Below are positions 18,636-33,588 of a stretch of 64,000 nt of DNA, piece after piece. The stretch is from NCBI RefSeq assembly GCF_014204915.1, contig NZ_JACHMH010000001.1, positions 2,604,001-2,668,000 on the forward strand, written 5' to 3'. The DNA comes from Crossiella cryophila. Lineage in GTDB: Bacteria > Actinomycetota > Actinomycetes > Mycobacteriales > Pseudonocardiaceae. Position 1 is the first letter of the stretch; each line of letters starts with the position of its first letter. Position numbers and translations under genes: made by a program. The notes below the pieces were generated by a model. The model saw only the letters and a program-made list of their open reading frames with translations. It made no database searches and was not told where the DNA came from.

Positions 18636-20207
18636 GTGCCCGAAACCCCAGCCCTGAACCGACGCTCCCTGCTGCGTTACGGCGCCGCGGGTGCCGGGGC
18701 GATCGCCACCGGCCTGCTCCTGCCCACCACCGCCGCCGCGTCCACCACCGCGTCGGCCGCCCCGCTCATCCCCAGCACCCGCCCGAAACTGAGCCATGGC
18801 ATCCAGTTCGGCGAGGTCGACGCGGACAGCGCCGTCGTCTGGGCCCGCGCCGACCGGCCGTCCCGGCTGCTGGTCGAGGTGGCCAGGGACGAGAACTTCC
18901 GGCACGCCCGCAAATTCTGGGGCCCGGTGCTCACCCCGGAGACCGACGGCACCGGCGAACTCCGGGTCGCCGGGCTCACCGCCGGCCGGGATTACCACGT
19001 CCGGGTGACCACGCACGAGTTGCACGGCCGCACCGGCAGTGAGCCCGTGCTCGGCTCCTTCCACACCGCCCCGCGCGGCCGCCAGGACGTCAACTTCCTG
19101 TGGTCCGGCGACATCGTCGGCCAGGGCTGGGGCATCAACCCCGACCTCGGCGGCATGACCATCTACTCCCGGATGGCCGCGCTGCGCCCGGACTTCTTCC
19201 TGTGCAGCGGCGACACCGTCTACGCCGACGGCCCGCTCAGCGAGACCGTGCTGCTCCCGGACGGCCGCACCTGGCGCAACCTGGTCACCCCGGCCAAGAC
19301 CAAGGTCGCCGAGACCCTGGACGAATACCGCGGTCAGTTCGCCTACAACCTGCTCGACGAGCACGTGCGCCGGTTCAACGCGAGCGTGCCGCAGCTCAAT
19401 CAGTGGGACGACCACGAGGTCACCAACAACTGGTACCCCGGCGAGATCCTGGACGACGCCCGCTACACCGAGAAGCGGGTGGACGTACTGGCCGAGCGGG
19501 CCTTCCAGGCATTCCACGAGTGGCTGCCGGTGCGCAAGGCCGACGCGGTGGACGGCCGGGTGTACCGCAAGGTCTCCTACGGTCCGCACCTGGACGTCTT
19601 CGTGCTGGACATGCGCACCTACAAGGGCCCCAACACCCCGGGCACCGCGCCGTTCGAGCCGATCCTCGGCGCGGCCCAGACCCGTTGGCTGACCAGGGAA
19701 CTGGACCGCTCGCGGGCCACCTGGAAGATCATCGCCGCGGACCTGCCGATCGGCCTGATCGTGCCGGACGGGGCCAACATCGAGGGTGTGGCCAACGGTC
19801 AGCCGGGCGCACCGGCGGGTCGCGAGGCCGAACTCGCCATCGTGCTGCGGGAGATCCAGCGCCGCCGGGTGCGCAACGTGGTGTGGCTGACCGCGGACGT
19901 GCACTACACCGCCGCGCACCACTACGCGCCGGAACGGGCCGCCTTCACCGAGTTCAGCCCGTTCTGGGAGTTCGTCTCCGGCCCGCTGCACGCGGGTGCC
20001 TTCGGCCCGAACAAGCTGGACCCGACCTTCGGGCCGCGCGCGGTGTTCGTCAACGCTCCGCCCGCGCCGAACACCTCGCCGATGGCCGGGTTCCAGCACT
20101 TCGGCCAGGTCAAGATCGACGGTCCCAGCGGACGCCTGACCGTGCACCTGCGCGATCAGGACGCCCGCTCGCTCTGGTCCACCACTCTGGAGCCCGAGCG
20201 CCGCTGA
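18636..20207 (+). CDS. phoD: PhoD-like alkaline phosphatase/phosphodiesterase, Tat-exported
   Basis: A 523-residue secreted phosphoesterase. The N terminus carries a twin-arginine signal (NRRSLLRYG followed by a hydrophobic Ala/Gly stretch). A PhoD_N beta domain follows (about residues 45-145), then the metallophosphatase domain: CSGDTVYADGPL, NQWDDHEVTNNWYPGE and LTADVHYTAAHHY supply the Fe/Ca ligands expected for PhoD. It probably releases phosphate from esters outside the cell. The start is the GTG at 18636; the frame is open further upstream, but the Tat motif begins here. No Pho box is obvious upstream. Confidence 0.9.
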   Translation: MPETPALNRRSLLRYGAAGAGAIATGLLLPTTAAASTTASAAPLIPSTRPKLSHGIQFGEVDADSAVVWARADRPSRLLVEVARDENFRHARKFWGPVLTPETDGTGELRVAGLTAGRDYHVRVTTHELHGRTGSEPVLGSFHTAPRGRQDVNFLWSGDIVGQGWGINPDLGGMTIYSRMAALRPDFFLCSGDTVYADGPLSETVLLPDGRTWRNLVTPAKTKVAETLDEYRGQFAYNLLDEHVRRFNASVPQLNQWDDHEVTNNWYPGEILDDARYTEKRVDVLAERAFQAFHEWLPVRKADAVDGRVYRKVSYGPHLDVFVLDMRTYKGPNTPGTAPFEPILGAAQTRWLTRELDRSRATWKIIAADLPIGLIVPDGANIEGVANGQPGAPAGREAELAIVLREIQRRRVRNVVWLTADVHYTAAHHYAPERAAFTEFSPFWEFVSGPLHAGAFGPNKLDPTFGPRAVFVNAPPAPNTSPMAGFQHFGQVKIDGPSGRLTVHLRDQDARSLWSTTLEPERR

Positions 20208-20208
20208 A

Positions 20209-21603
20209 TCAGTTCAACGGCAGGGTGATCCGGAAGGTCGCCCCGCCCGATTGTCCACTGTGGACGGTCGCCGCGCCGCCGTGCCCGGCGACCACCGCAT
20301 CCACAATGGACAATCCGAGACCCGCGCCGTCCTGTTCGGCGCGGGCGGTCTCGCCGCGGTAGAACCGCTCGAACACCTTGGCCTGGGCCGCTTCGCCCAG
20401 GCCCGGCCCGGTGTCGGCGACGGTCAGCACCGCCTGCCCGGCCTCGGCCGCGACCCGCACGGTCGCGGCCGTGCCGGGCGGGGTGTGCCTGCGCACGTTG
20501 TCCAGCAGGTTGCCCAGCACCTGCCGCAGCCGGGCCGCGTCACCCGGCACGGTCACCGGTCCGTCCGCGACGAGCCGGAAGTCGTGACCGGCCAGCGTGT
20601 TCGCGTCCGCGACCGCGTCCGCGGCCAGCGCGGTCAGGTCCACCGGCTCGCGTTCCAGCGGCCGTCCCTGGTCCAGCCGCGCCAGCAACAGCAACTCGTC
20701 CACCAGCACGCCCATCCGCTCGGCCTCGGACTCGATCCGCCGCATGGCCAGGGCCAGATCGTCCGGCCTGCTCGCCGCGCCACGCCGGAACAGCTCGGCG
20801 TAGCCCCGGATCGTCGCGATCGGCGTGCGCAGCTCATGCGAGGCGTCCCCGACGAACCGCCGCAACCGCTCGGCCGCGGCACTGCGCTGGGCGAAGGCCG
20901 TCTCCAACTGGGCGAGCATGGCGTTCAGCGAGGTCCCGAGCCTGCCGACCTCGGTGCGTGCGCCCGCACCGGCCACCCGCTGACTCAGATCGCCGGACCC
21001 GATCGCCGCCGCGGTCGCCGAGATCGCGGTCAGCGGCCGCAGCCCGCGCCGCACCGCGTGCGCGGACAGCAACGCCACCAGCGCCAGCGCGACCAGGCTG
21101 GAGATCACCGCCACGTTGGCCACCCGGTCGATCAGCTCCTCGGTCGCCGCGGTGCGCATGGCCACCAGCAGGATCGGCCCGCCCTCGGTCAGTCGCGAGC
21201 TGTGCACCAGCCAGCCAGGCACGTTCGCCAGCCGCTCGCCGTTGTCGGGCCACAACGTGGTCGGCAGCGGATCGGGCAGTTCCGGCGCGCTGCCATAGGT
21301 GATGGTGTCGATCACCGCGCCGTCCGCGCCGCGGATCTGGAAGAACGAGGGCAGCTCACCGCGTCGCGCCCCGGCCCGCCACAGCCCGGTCACCGTGCCC
21401 GGATCGCCACCGGGCCGCAGCCGGGGCACCCCGCCGCCGGCCAGCAGGTCGGCGCGGAAGTCCTTGCCCACCGAGGACAGCACGTCGTCGTTGGCGTCAC
21501 CGGACCAGTCCTGCAGGGCGCCGAAGATCGCGCCGACCGAGCTGCCCAGCCCGATCACCAGCAGCACGAGCACGGTCAGCACCAGGCGTTTACGCAGTGA
21601 CAT
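20209..21603 (-). CDS. two-component sensor histidine kinase (second system)
   Basis: A 464-residue kinase: TM helix at about residues 7-27, a sensor loop of about 130 residues, TM2 at about 163-183, HAMP (about 185-240), HisKA with His256 (DASHELRTPIATIRGY), then HATPase_c with LGNLLDNVRRHTPP and VADTGPGLGEAA. The start is the ATG at 21603 that overlaps the response regulator stop by 1 nt, although the frame extends upstream. The gene ends 1 nt from the convergent phoD gene. The divergent MMPL gene is the plausible regulated target. Confidence 0.93.
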   Translation of the reverse strand: MSLRKRLVLTVLVLLVIGLGSSVGAIFGALQDWSGDANDDVLSSVGKDFRADLLAGGGVPRLRPGGDPGTVTGLWRAGARRGELPSFFQIRGADGAVIDTITYGSAPELPDPLPTTLWPDNGERLANVPGWLVHSSRLTEGGPILLVAMRTAATEELIDRVANVAVISSLVALALVALLSAHAVRRGLRPLTAISATAAAIGSGDLSQRVAGAGARTEVGRLGTSLNAMLAQLETAFAQRSAAAERLRRFVGDASHELRTPIATIRGYAELFRRGAASRPDDLALAMRRIESEAERMGVLVDELLLLARLDQGRPLEREPVDLTALAADAVADANTLAGHDFRLVADGPVTVPGDAARLRQVLGNLLDNVRRHTPPGTAATVRVAAEAGQAVLTVADTGPGLGEAAQAKVFERFYRGETARAEQDGAGLGLSIVDAVVAGHGGAATVHSGQSGGATFRITLPLN

Positions 21604-22304
21604 CAGGCGTTCCCGGTTTCTCTCGGCAGCCGCAGCACGTAGCCGACCCTCGGCACGGTGTGGATGAGCTGTGGCTGGTGGCGATCGATTTTCCGGCGCA
21701 GGTAGGAGATGTAGGTCTGCACCACCGCGGCGTCGCCGTTGAAGTCGTACTGCCACACGTGATCGAGGATCTGCTGTTTGGTCAGCACCCGGCCCGCGTT
21801 GGCCAGCAGGTAACGCAGCAGCTTGAACTCGGTCGGGGTCAGGTCGACCTCCGCGCCGTGCCTGCGCACCAGGTAGGCGTCCTCGTCCAGCTCCAGGTCG
21901 GCCAGCGTGAGCGCCTCAGCCGCCCTGGTGCGCCCGCGCCGCAGCACCGTGCGGATGCGTACGGTCAGCTCCGCCAGGCTGAACGGCTTGGTCAGGTAGT
22001 CGTCGCCGCCCGCGGTCAAACCGGCGATCTTGTCCTCGGTGGCGTCCCTCGCGGTCAGGAACACCACCGGCACATCCCGCCCGTCCCGGCGCAGCGCGCG
22101 GCAGAACTCCACGCCGGAGATGTCCGGCAGCATGACGTCCAGCACGATCAGGTCCGGGGCGAAGCTCGTGGTCAGCGCCCGCGCCTGCGCTCCGGTGCCC
22201 GCCACGGCGGTCTCGAACCCGTCGTAGCGCAACGCCATGGCCACCAGGTCGGCCAGATATCGCTCGTCCTCGACGACGAGCACGCGGATCGGCGGTCGGC
22301 TCAC
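21603..22304 (-). CDS. OmpR-family response regulator (second system)
   Basis: A 233-residue regulator: receiver domain with acidic residues at 12-13, phospho-acceptor Asp56 (DLIVLDVMLPD), the conserved Lys in LTKPFSLAEL, then a winged helix with LTPTEFKLLRYLL and VVQTYISYLRRKID. The GTG at 22304 gives a normal-length protein (MSRPPIRVLVVEDE). It is co-translated with its kinase. It shares 111 nt of intergenic DNA with the divergent MMPL gene, in which GAAC motifs recur (22361, 22370, 22381); these are only weak candidates for binding sites. Confidence 0.93.
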   Translation of the reverse strand: MSRPPIRVLVVEDERYLADLVAMALRYDGFETAVAGTGAQARALTTSFAPDLIVLDVMLPDISGVEFCRALRRDGRDVPVVFLTARDATEDKIAGLTAGGDDYLTKPFSLAELTVRIRTVLRRGRTRAAEALTLADLELDEDAYLVRRHGAEVDLTPTEFKLLRYLLANAGRVLTKQQILDHVWQYDFNGDAAVVQTYISYLRRKIDRHQPQLIHTVPRVGYVLRLPRETGNA

Positions 22305-22352
22305 CGGCCCAGTGTCGGACAGCCGGACCGCGCGGGCACCCGGTTCGCCCGA

Positions 22353-22358
22353 TTGACA
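22353..22358 (+). promoter_or_regulatory. -35-like TTGACA upstream of the MMPL gene
   Basis: A consensus TTGACA lies 58 nt before the MMPL ATG in the divergent intergenic region. The matching -10 at 17-18 bp is poor, so an activator, possibly the adjacent response regulator, may be needed. Confidence 0.3.
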
Positions 22359-22415
22359 GAGAACTCCCAGAACGAGCGCGGAACCGTCGAAGATCCGCCT
22401 GGTGACCTGGGAACC

Positions 22416-24503
22416 ATGGAAGCTCTCTCCCGCTGGGTGCTGGCCAGGCGACGGCTCGTCGGCCTGCTCACCCTGACCCTGCTGCTGGCCGGTGGCGCGG
22501 CGATCGCACTGCTGCTGCCCCAGGTCTCCGAGCGCAACGCCTACCCCGGCCTGCCCGGGTTCGAGGCCAACCAGCGCATCACCGCCACCTACGGCACCGG
22601 CGGCTACGAACGCCCGGTGGTGCCGGTGGTGACCCTGCCGGAGGGCAGTACCGCAGACTCCGCCCGCGCGGCCCTGAGCAGCGCGTTCGCCGCGGTGACC
22701 AGTGCGACCGGGGCCAGGGTCGCCAGCTTCGCCGACACCGGCGACCGCGGCTTCGTCGGCGCGGACGGGCGGACGACCTTCGGCCTGGTCTTCGGCGGCC
22801 CGGTCGAGCAGGGCGGCCTGCCGGGCAGCGCGCTGGGTGAGGGCGCCGGACTGGAAGGCCCGGTCGCCGCCGCCATGCGCCCGCACCTGCCTGCCGGGTC
22901 CGAGCTGCGGATCACCGGCCTGGACGCGCTGGCCACCGCCGCGGACACCGGCGGGCTGAACGTGCCGGTCAAACTGCTGATCACGATCGGGGCCGCGATC
23001 CTGGTGCTGGCCTGGGTGTTCCGCTCCGCACTGGCCCTGGTGCCGCTGCTGACCGCGCTGATCGCGATCCCGGTGTCCTTCCTCGGCCTGCTCGCGGCGA
23101 GCCTGCTGATCGAGGTGCACGAGACCACGCTGATCATGTTGCCGCTGTTCGGCATCGGGATCGGCATCGACTACGCGCTGATCCTGGTCAGCCGCTGGCG
23201 TGAGGAACGCGGCAACGGGGTGGCCGGGGACGAGGCGGTGCACCGGGCGATGGCCACCGCCGGGCACGCGGTGCTGTTCAGCGCGGGCGCGGTGGCGATC
23301 GGGCTGATGACCATGGTGGTGCTGCCGATCCCGTTGCTGCGCAGCCTCGGCGTCGGCGGCATGCTGGTCACCCTGACCAGCGCCGCGGTCTCGCTGACCG
23401 TGCTGCCGCTGCTGCTCGCCCGCGCCAACCCGGGCACCCCGCGACCGGCGGGCCGGACCTGGTTCTCCTGGGCGCGACTGGTGGTCCGCTTCCGCGGGGT
23501 GGCCGCGGTGCTGGCCGCCGGGGTGCTGCTCGCGCTGTCCGCGGCCGCGCTGGACCTCAACCTGCGGGTGCCGACCACCGACCACCTCGCCACCGAGGGG
23601 CCGGGCCGGGAGGGGCTCACCGCGTTGCAGCGCAACGGGATCCCGTCCGGGGTGCTGACCGCCTTCGACGTGTACCTGCCGCCGGGACAGGCCCCGGAAC
23701 CCCTCCGCGCCACCCTGGCCGGACTGCCCGGCGTGCACGCGGTCACCGCACCCGTGCACCGGGACGGGGCCGCGCTGCTCACCGTGCTGCCGGTGGCCGA
23801 GGGCGGTTCGACCGCGGGGGAGGACACCGTCGAACGGGTGGTCGGGGCGGCGCCCGGCGCGCTGGTCGGTGGCAACGTGCGCCAGCAGATGGACTACGTG
23901 CGCGCCACCTACACCGCGTTCCCGTGGATGCTGGCCGTGCTCGCCCTGCTCAGTTATGTGCTGCTGGCCAGGGCCTTCCGCTCGCTGCTGCTGCCGCTCA
24001 AGGCGATCCTGCTCAACCTGCTCTCCCTTGGCGCGGTGCTTGGCGCGATGGTGCTGCTGTGGCAGTGGGGCTGGGGCACCGAGGCACTGCTCGGACTGCG
24101 GCCGGACGGGGCCATCGGCACCTTCGTGCCGGTCACCATCTTCGCCTTCCTGTACGGGCTGACCATGGACTACGAGGTGTTCCTGATCGCCCGCATGCGC
24201 GAGGAACACGACCGCACCGGCGACACCGACAAGGCCGTGGTCGAGGGCATCGGGCGGACCGGCAGGCTGATCACCAGCGCGGCGCTGATCCTGTTCTGCT
24301 CCTTCGCCGCGATGGCCACCGGCGGCGAGCTGGACGTGGCGATCTTCGCCTCCGGGGTCGCGCTGGGCATCCTGCTCGACGCCACCCTCATCCGTTCGGT
24401 GCTGATGCCCGCGACCGTGGCCATGCTGGGCCGCTGGAACTGGTGGCTGCCGCCCTGGGCGGCCCGGCTGCTCCGGCTGCCCGCTGAAAATTCTTGCAGG
24501 TAA
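22416..24503 (+). CDS. MMPL/RND-family membrane transporter
   Basis: A 695-residue twelve-helix transporter made of two RND half-repeats. The first repeat has a TM helix at about residues 13-33, a periplasmic domain to about 185 and a five-helix bundle with the MMPL signature GIGIDYALILVSRWREE. The second repeats this, with GLTMDYEVFLIARMREEHDRTGD. The two Asp-Tyr pairs are the expected proton-relay positions. Members export lipids, siderophores or drugs; substrate is not inferable. It is divergently transcribed from a two-component system, which probably controls it. The gene ends in a slightly AT-richer stretch leading to the pullulanase gene. Confidence 0.92.
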   Translation: MEALSRWVLARRRLVGLLTLTLLLAGGAAIALLLPQVSERNAYPGLPGFEANQRITATYGTGGYERPVVPVVTLPEGSTADSARAALSSAFAAVTSATGARVASFADTGDRGFVGADGRTTFGLVFGGPVEQGGLPGSALGEGAGLEGPVAAAMRPHLPAGSELRITGLDALATAADTGGLNVPVKLLITIGAAILVLAWVFRSALALVPLLTALIAIPVSFLGLLAASLLIEVHETTLIMLPLFGIGIGIDYALILVSRWREERGNGVAGDEAVHRAMATAGHAVLFSAGAVAIGLMTMVVLPIPLLRSLGVGGMLVTLTSAAVSLTVLPLLLARANPGTPRPAGRTWFSWARLVVRFRGVAAVLAAGVLLALSAAALDLNLRVPTTDHLATEGPGREGLTALQRNGIPSGVLTAFDVYLPPGQAPEPLRATLAGLPGVHAVTAPVHRDGAALLTVLPVAEGGSTAGEDTVERVVGAAPGALVGGNVRQQMDYVRATYTAFPWMLAVLALLSYVLLARAFRSLLLPLKAILLNLLSLGAVLGAMVLLWQWGWGTEALLGLRPDGAIGTFVPVTIFAFLYGLTMDYEVFLIARMREEHDRTGDTDKAVVEGIGRTGRLITSAALILFCSFAAMATGGELDVAIFASGVALGILLDATLIRSVLMPATVAMLGRWNWWLPPWAARLLRLPAENSCR

Positions 24504-24589
24504 ATGGAGTATTGCCATTGCGTGAGCCGCATGGTTTTCTGCCGACCCGCCCGTATGGGTTTGCAAAAACTTGCGACAAGGAGGTCGCC

Positions 24590-30373
<5,784 letters not shown>

Positions 30374-30447
30374 TCGCGCGCCACGCGCCTGGTCGCGCCT
30401 CCGGCCTGGCTGGGCCTGACCGCGCGCCGCGGCCGGGCCTGATCTGG

Positions 30448-30472
30448 CCGCGCCGCGCCGCGCCGCGCCGCG
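30448..30472. repeat. CGCCG pentamer tandem repeat
   Basis: Five near-perfect CGCCG units in tandem inside a low-complexity intergenic stretch. Length is likely to vary between strains by slippage. Confidence 0.7.
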
Positions 30473-30719
30473 ACCGGCCTGGCCGCGACCGCGACCGCGA
30501 CACAGCCTGACTGGGCCGCGGCGCCGTGCACCTGGCTGGGCCGCCGCCGGACCCGCCGCGAGCGCCGCCAGACCGTCGCGACCGCCGCCGGACCCGCACG
30601 CTCGGCCTGCTGGTGCGGGCGAGCTGAATCCCGCCAGGGGACTGCGGCTCGGCTGCTTGGGTGGTGCGCCGGGTCGCCGTAGGGTCAGCTGGTGGTGCGC
30701 GTGGCGTGCGTCCCGGTCT

Positions 30720-30745
30720 CGGTCGGGCGGTGTTTCGCCCGACCG
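30720..30745. terminator. 10-bp hairpin upstream of the LapA-like gene
   Basis: CGGTCGGGCG pairs perfectly with CGCCCGACCG across a 6-nt loop (gtgttt). It could terminate pullulanase transcription or be part of the leader of the downstream gene; no U-tract follows. Confidence 0.45.
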
Positions 30746-30815
30746 GTGAATCGAGTGGTCGCTGCGGGTAGCCGAAGTACCTGGGGAGATCCCGCGCTGG
30801 AAGGCAGGCACCACG

Positions 30816-31217
30816 ATGAGCGAAGCCCACACCCCCGACGGCCCCGGTCAGCACTCCGGCGAGCACCAGCGCCCCGACCCCGGCGCCGAGCAACGCACCG
30901 ATCCCCGCGCCGCCCGTCGCCGCGCGAATGAACGTGCCGCCGCCCAGCCCGGTGGTGCGCAGCCGGGACGCAGCCGTCTCGGTGGGCTGTGGAGTGTGTT
31001 CGTGGTGGCGGCCGTGGTGCTGCTGCTGTTGCTCGTCTTCATCCTGGAGAACAGCCAGGACGTGCAGATCTCCTACTTCGGGGTGGCCGGCACGTTGCCG
31101 CTGGGCGTGGCGTTGTTGCTGTCGGCGATCCTGGGTGTGTTGCTGGTGGCGGTGCCGGGGTACGCGCGCATCATCCAGCTCCGCCGGAGTGCGAAGCGGG
31201 GGAGCGGGCGGGGCTGA
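30816..31217 (+). CDS. LapA-domain (DUF1049) membrane protein
   Basis: A 133-residue protein. The N-terminal 55 residues are a hydrophilic Pro/Arg/Gln-rich tail. Two transmembrane helices follow: FVVAAVVLLLLLVFILE, whose ENSQDVQISYFG end is the signature of the LapA/YciS-type family, and LGVALLLSAILGVLLVAVPG. A basic tail ends the protein. Family members are inner-membrane proteins linked in proteobacteria to lipopolysaccharide assembly; the actinobacterial role is unknown. It lies 67 nt upstream of ndk in the same direction. Confidence 0.8.
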   Translation: MSEAHTPDGPGQHSGEHQRPDPGAEQRTDPRAARRRANERAAAQPGGAQPGRSRLGGLWSVFVVAAVVLLLLLVFILENSQDVQISYFGVAGTLPLGVALLLSAILGVLLVAVPGYARIIQLRRSAKRGSGRG

Positions 31218-31284
31218 GCGGCCCGCCAGGTAACCTGCGCGCGAGTATCCCGAGCCGGTACCCCGAACAAGGAGAACGTACGTC

Positions 31285-31701
31285 GTGAGCGAGCGCACCC
31301 TGGTCCTGGTCAAGCCCGACGGCGTTGCCCGCGGCCTGGTCGGTGAGGTCATCTCCCGCATCGAGCGCAAGGGCCTGAAGCTGGTCGCGCTGGAGCTGCG
31401 CAACGTCGAGCGCGGCGTTGCCGAGCAGCACTACGCCGAGCACGACGGCAAGCCCTTCTTCGGCAGCCTGCTGGACTTCATCACCTCCGGCCCGCTGGTG
31501 GCCGCCGTGGTCGAGGGCACCCGCGCCATCCCGGCGTTCCGCCAGCTCGCCGGTGGCACCGACCCGGTCGAGAAGGCCACCCCCGGCACCATCCGCGGCG
31601 ACTTCGCCCTGGAGACCCAGTTCAACCTCGTGCACGGCTCCGACTCGCCCGAGTCCGCCGCCCGCGAGATCAAGCTCTGGTTCCCCAACCTGGCTGGCTG
31701 A
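31285..31701 (+). CDS. ndk: nucleoside diphosphate kinase
   Basis: A 138-residue enzyme that passes the gamma-phosphate of ATP to nucleoside diphosphates through phospho-His117 ([13 protein letters not shown]). The N-terminal [15 protein letters not shown] nucleotide-site strand and the RGDFALE segment are intact, and the length is canonical. The GTG start has AAGGAGA upstream. ndk is normally just downstream of folC-DUF4233 in actinobacteria; here it is followed by a terminator-like hairpin and an ABC-2 exporter. Confidence 0.98.
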   Translation: MSERTLVLVKPDGVARGLVGEVISRIERKGLKLVALELRNVERGVAEQHYAEHDGKPFFGSLLDFITSGPLVAAVVEGTRAIPAFRQLAGGTDPVEKATPGTIRGDFALETQFNLVHGSDSPESAAREIKLWFPNLAG

Positions 31702-31720
31702 GCCGGGCACAACAGCAGTT

Positions 31721-31758
31721 CCGGAGGCGTCCTCGCAGGTCAGCGGGGACGCCTTCGG
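31721..31758 (+). terminator. ndk terminator hairpin
   Basis: Arms 31721-31732 (CCGGAGGCGTCC) and 31747-31758 pair over 12 bp with one G-T wobble, 20 nt after ndk. No U-tract follows. Confidence 0.6.
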
Positions 31759-31802
31759 TGTGTGGCCGGGAAAACACGTTCAGTTCCGTCGGTGCCCTCG
31801 GC

Positions 31803-31808
31803 TACGGT
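31803..31808 (+). promoter_or_regulatory. -10 element TACGGT, likely leaderless ABC operon
   Basis: TACGGT lies 7 nt before the GTG of the ABC ATPase with no ribosome site, predicting transcription from the start codon. Confidence 0.45.
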
Positions 31809-31815
31809 CGCCTGC

Positions 31816-32748
31816 GTGAACGGCGACGGTTGGCTGGTCGAGGCGAACGGGCTCTCCAAACGCTTCGGCGACTTCGAGGCGGTCCGCGGCATCGATGTGA
31901 AGGTCCGCGCCGGTGAGGCGTTCGGCTTCCTCGGCCCCAACGGCGCCGGCAAGTCCTCCACCATGCGGATGATCGCCTGCGTGTCCCCGCGCAGCGGCGG
32001 CGAGCTGTCCGTGCTCGGCCTGGACCCGGACGTGCAGGGGCCCAGGATCCGCGCTCGCATCGGCGTGGTCCCGCAGCAGGACAACCTGGACACCGAGCTG
32101 ACCGTCCGGCAGAACCTCCAGCTCTACGGCCGCTACTTCGGCCTCTCCCGCGCGCACGTCAAGGCCAAGGCCACCGAACTGCTGGACTTCGCCCAGCTCG
32201 CCGACCGCGCCGACGCCGAGGTCGACTCGCTCTCCGGCGGCATGAAGCGCCGGTTGACCATCGCCCGCTCACTGGTCAACGACCCCGAGCTGCTGCTGCT
32301 CGACGAGCCGACCACCGGCCTGGACCCGCAGGCCCGCCACCTGCTCTGGGACCGGCTGTTCCGGCTCAAGCAGGCAGGCGTCACCCTGATCATCACCACC
32401 CACTACATGGATGAGGCCGAGCAGCTCTGCGACCGCCTGGTGGTGATGGACAACGGCCGCATCGTCGCCGAGGGCTCACCCGCCGACCTGATCGCCGCCC
32501 ACTCCACCCGCGAGGTCCTCGAACTCCGCTTCGCCCCCGGCCACCAGACCGAGGCCGCGCCCACCGTCGCCGACCTGGCCGAACGCGTCGAGATCCTGCC
32601 CGACCGCCTGCTGCTCTACACCGCGGACGGCGAGTCCGCGCTGGCTGCCGCCCTCGAACGCGGCATCCGCCCGATCACCAGTCTGGTCCGCCGCAGCTCG
32701 CTGGAGGACGTCTTCCTCCGGCTCACCGGCCGAACCCTGGTGGACTGA
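31816..32748 (+). CDS. ABC-2-type exporter ATP-binding protein (DrrA-like)
   Basis: A 310-residue ATPase: Walker A FLGPNGAGKSS, Q-loop VVPQQDNLDTELTV, signature LSGGMKRR, Walker B ELLLLDEPTTGLD and switch His in ITTHYMDEAEQLCD. A C-terminal regulatory extension (from about residue 215) is typical of DrrA/NodI-type exporters. It energises the two permeases encoded immediately downstream; its TGA overlaps the first permease ATG (TGATGA). The GTG at 31816 follows a -10 box. Substrate is unknown; relatives export antibiotics, lipids or polysaccharides. Confidence 0.95.
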   Translation: MNGDGWLVEANGLSKRFGDFEAVRGIDVKVRAGEAFGFLGPNGAGKSSTMRMIACVSPRSGGELSVLGLDPDVQGPRIRARIGVVPQQDNLDTELTVRQNLQLYGRYFGLSRAHVKAKATELLDFAQLADRADAEVDSLSGGMKRRLTIARSLVNDPELLLLDEPTTGLDPQARHLLWDRLFRLKQAGVTLIITTHYMDEAEQLCDRLVVMDNGRIVAEGSPADLIAAHSTREVLELRFAPGHQTEAAPTVADLAERVEILPDRLLLYTADGESALAAALERGIRPITSLVRRSSLEDVFLRLTGRTLVD

Positions 32749-33587
32749 TGACCAGCCACCCGACCGAGGACCGCGCCGAACGTGGGCACCCGCGTCCCAC
32801 CGGCAGGCCGGTAGGCGCGCTGCGGGCCGCTTTCCTTGTGGTGGAAGGAAAGTGGACCTGGTACCGGCGCAACTGGCGAGCCACCTTCTTCTCCAGTGTC
32901 GGCCAGCCGCTGCTGTTCCTGCTCGCCCTCGGGCTGGGTATCGGCTCCCAGGTCAAACCAGGGGCCGTGCCCGGCGGCGTGTCCTATCTGGAGTACCTGG
33001 CGCCGGCGTTGCTGGTGGTCTCGGCCGTGCAGAACGCGACAGGGGAGTCGACCTTCCCGGTGCTGTCCTCGTTCAAGTGGCAACGGGTCTACTGGGGCAT
33101 CAACGCCTCACCCATCACCCCCCATCAGATCGTTGGTGGACAACTGTTGTGGACGGCGGCCCGGCTGTTGCTCTCCGGCGCCGTCTACCTGGTGGTGGCC
33201 GCGTTCTTCGGTGGTGTCCGCAGCCCGCTGGTGCTCATCTCACTGCTGTTCGCCACGCTGGCCGGGATGGCCTTCGCCGCCCCGCTGACCGCCTACGTCG
33301 CCACCGTCGACGACGAGGGCCAGACCCTCGGCAACATCTTCCGCTTCGTGCTGATGCCGATGACCCTGTTCGCCGGCACCTTCTTCCCACTGGACCGGCT
33401 GCCCGACTTCGTCCAGCCGATCGCCTGGATCACCCCGCTCTGGCACGGCACCGAACTGGCCCGCGGCACGGTGCTCGGCGGCCTGCAGTTCTGGCCGGCC
33501 CTGGGCCACCTCGCCTACCTGCTCGCCCTGCTGGCCGGTGGCGCCGCGCTGGCTGCCCGCAACTTCCGGCGAAGGCTGGCGAACTGA
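32748..33587 (+). CDS. ABC-2-type permease, subunit 1
   Basis: A 279-residue integral membrane protein with six helices and the ABC-2 membrane domain. It has a cytoplasmic N terminus of about 35 residues, a QPLLFLLALGLGIGSQV first helix, the conserved QRVYWGINASPITPHQIV cytoplasmic coupling loop, and a C-terminal FVQPIAWITPLWHGTELARG segment characteristic of the DrrB/NodJ family. It overlaps the ATPase gene by 1 nt and ends 1 nt before the second permease. The two permeases probably form a heterodimeric channel. Confidence 0.92.
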   Translation: MTSHPTEDRAERGHPRPTGRPVGALRAAFLVVEGKWTWYRRNWRATFFSSVGQPLLFLLALGLGIGSQVKPGAVPGGVSYLEYLAPALLVVSAVQNATGESTFPVLSSFKWQRVYWGINASPITPHQIVGGQLLWTAARLLLSGAVYLVVAAFFGGVRSPLVLISLLFATLAGMAFAAPLTAYVATVDDEGQTLGNIFRFVLMPMTLFAGTFFPLDRLPDFVQPIAWITPLWHGTELARGTVLGGLQFWPALGHLAYLLALLAGGAALAARNFRRRLAN

Positions 33588-33588
33588 C

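Larger units (their letters stand above)
30374..30815. other. 442-nt GC-rich noncoding stretch
   Basis: I find no convincing gene between the pullulanase stop and the LapA-like gene. The first 200 nt are low-complexity CG-rich DNA, including about five copies of CGCCG at 30448-30472, and a stable hairpin lies at 30720-30745. Confidence 0.5.

Noticed and set aside
20250-20320. ttgtccactgtggac-like DnaA-box matches
   Set aside because: They lie in the histidine-kinase coding region and come from Val-Asp-type codons; the same six-mers recur in other genes.
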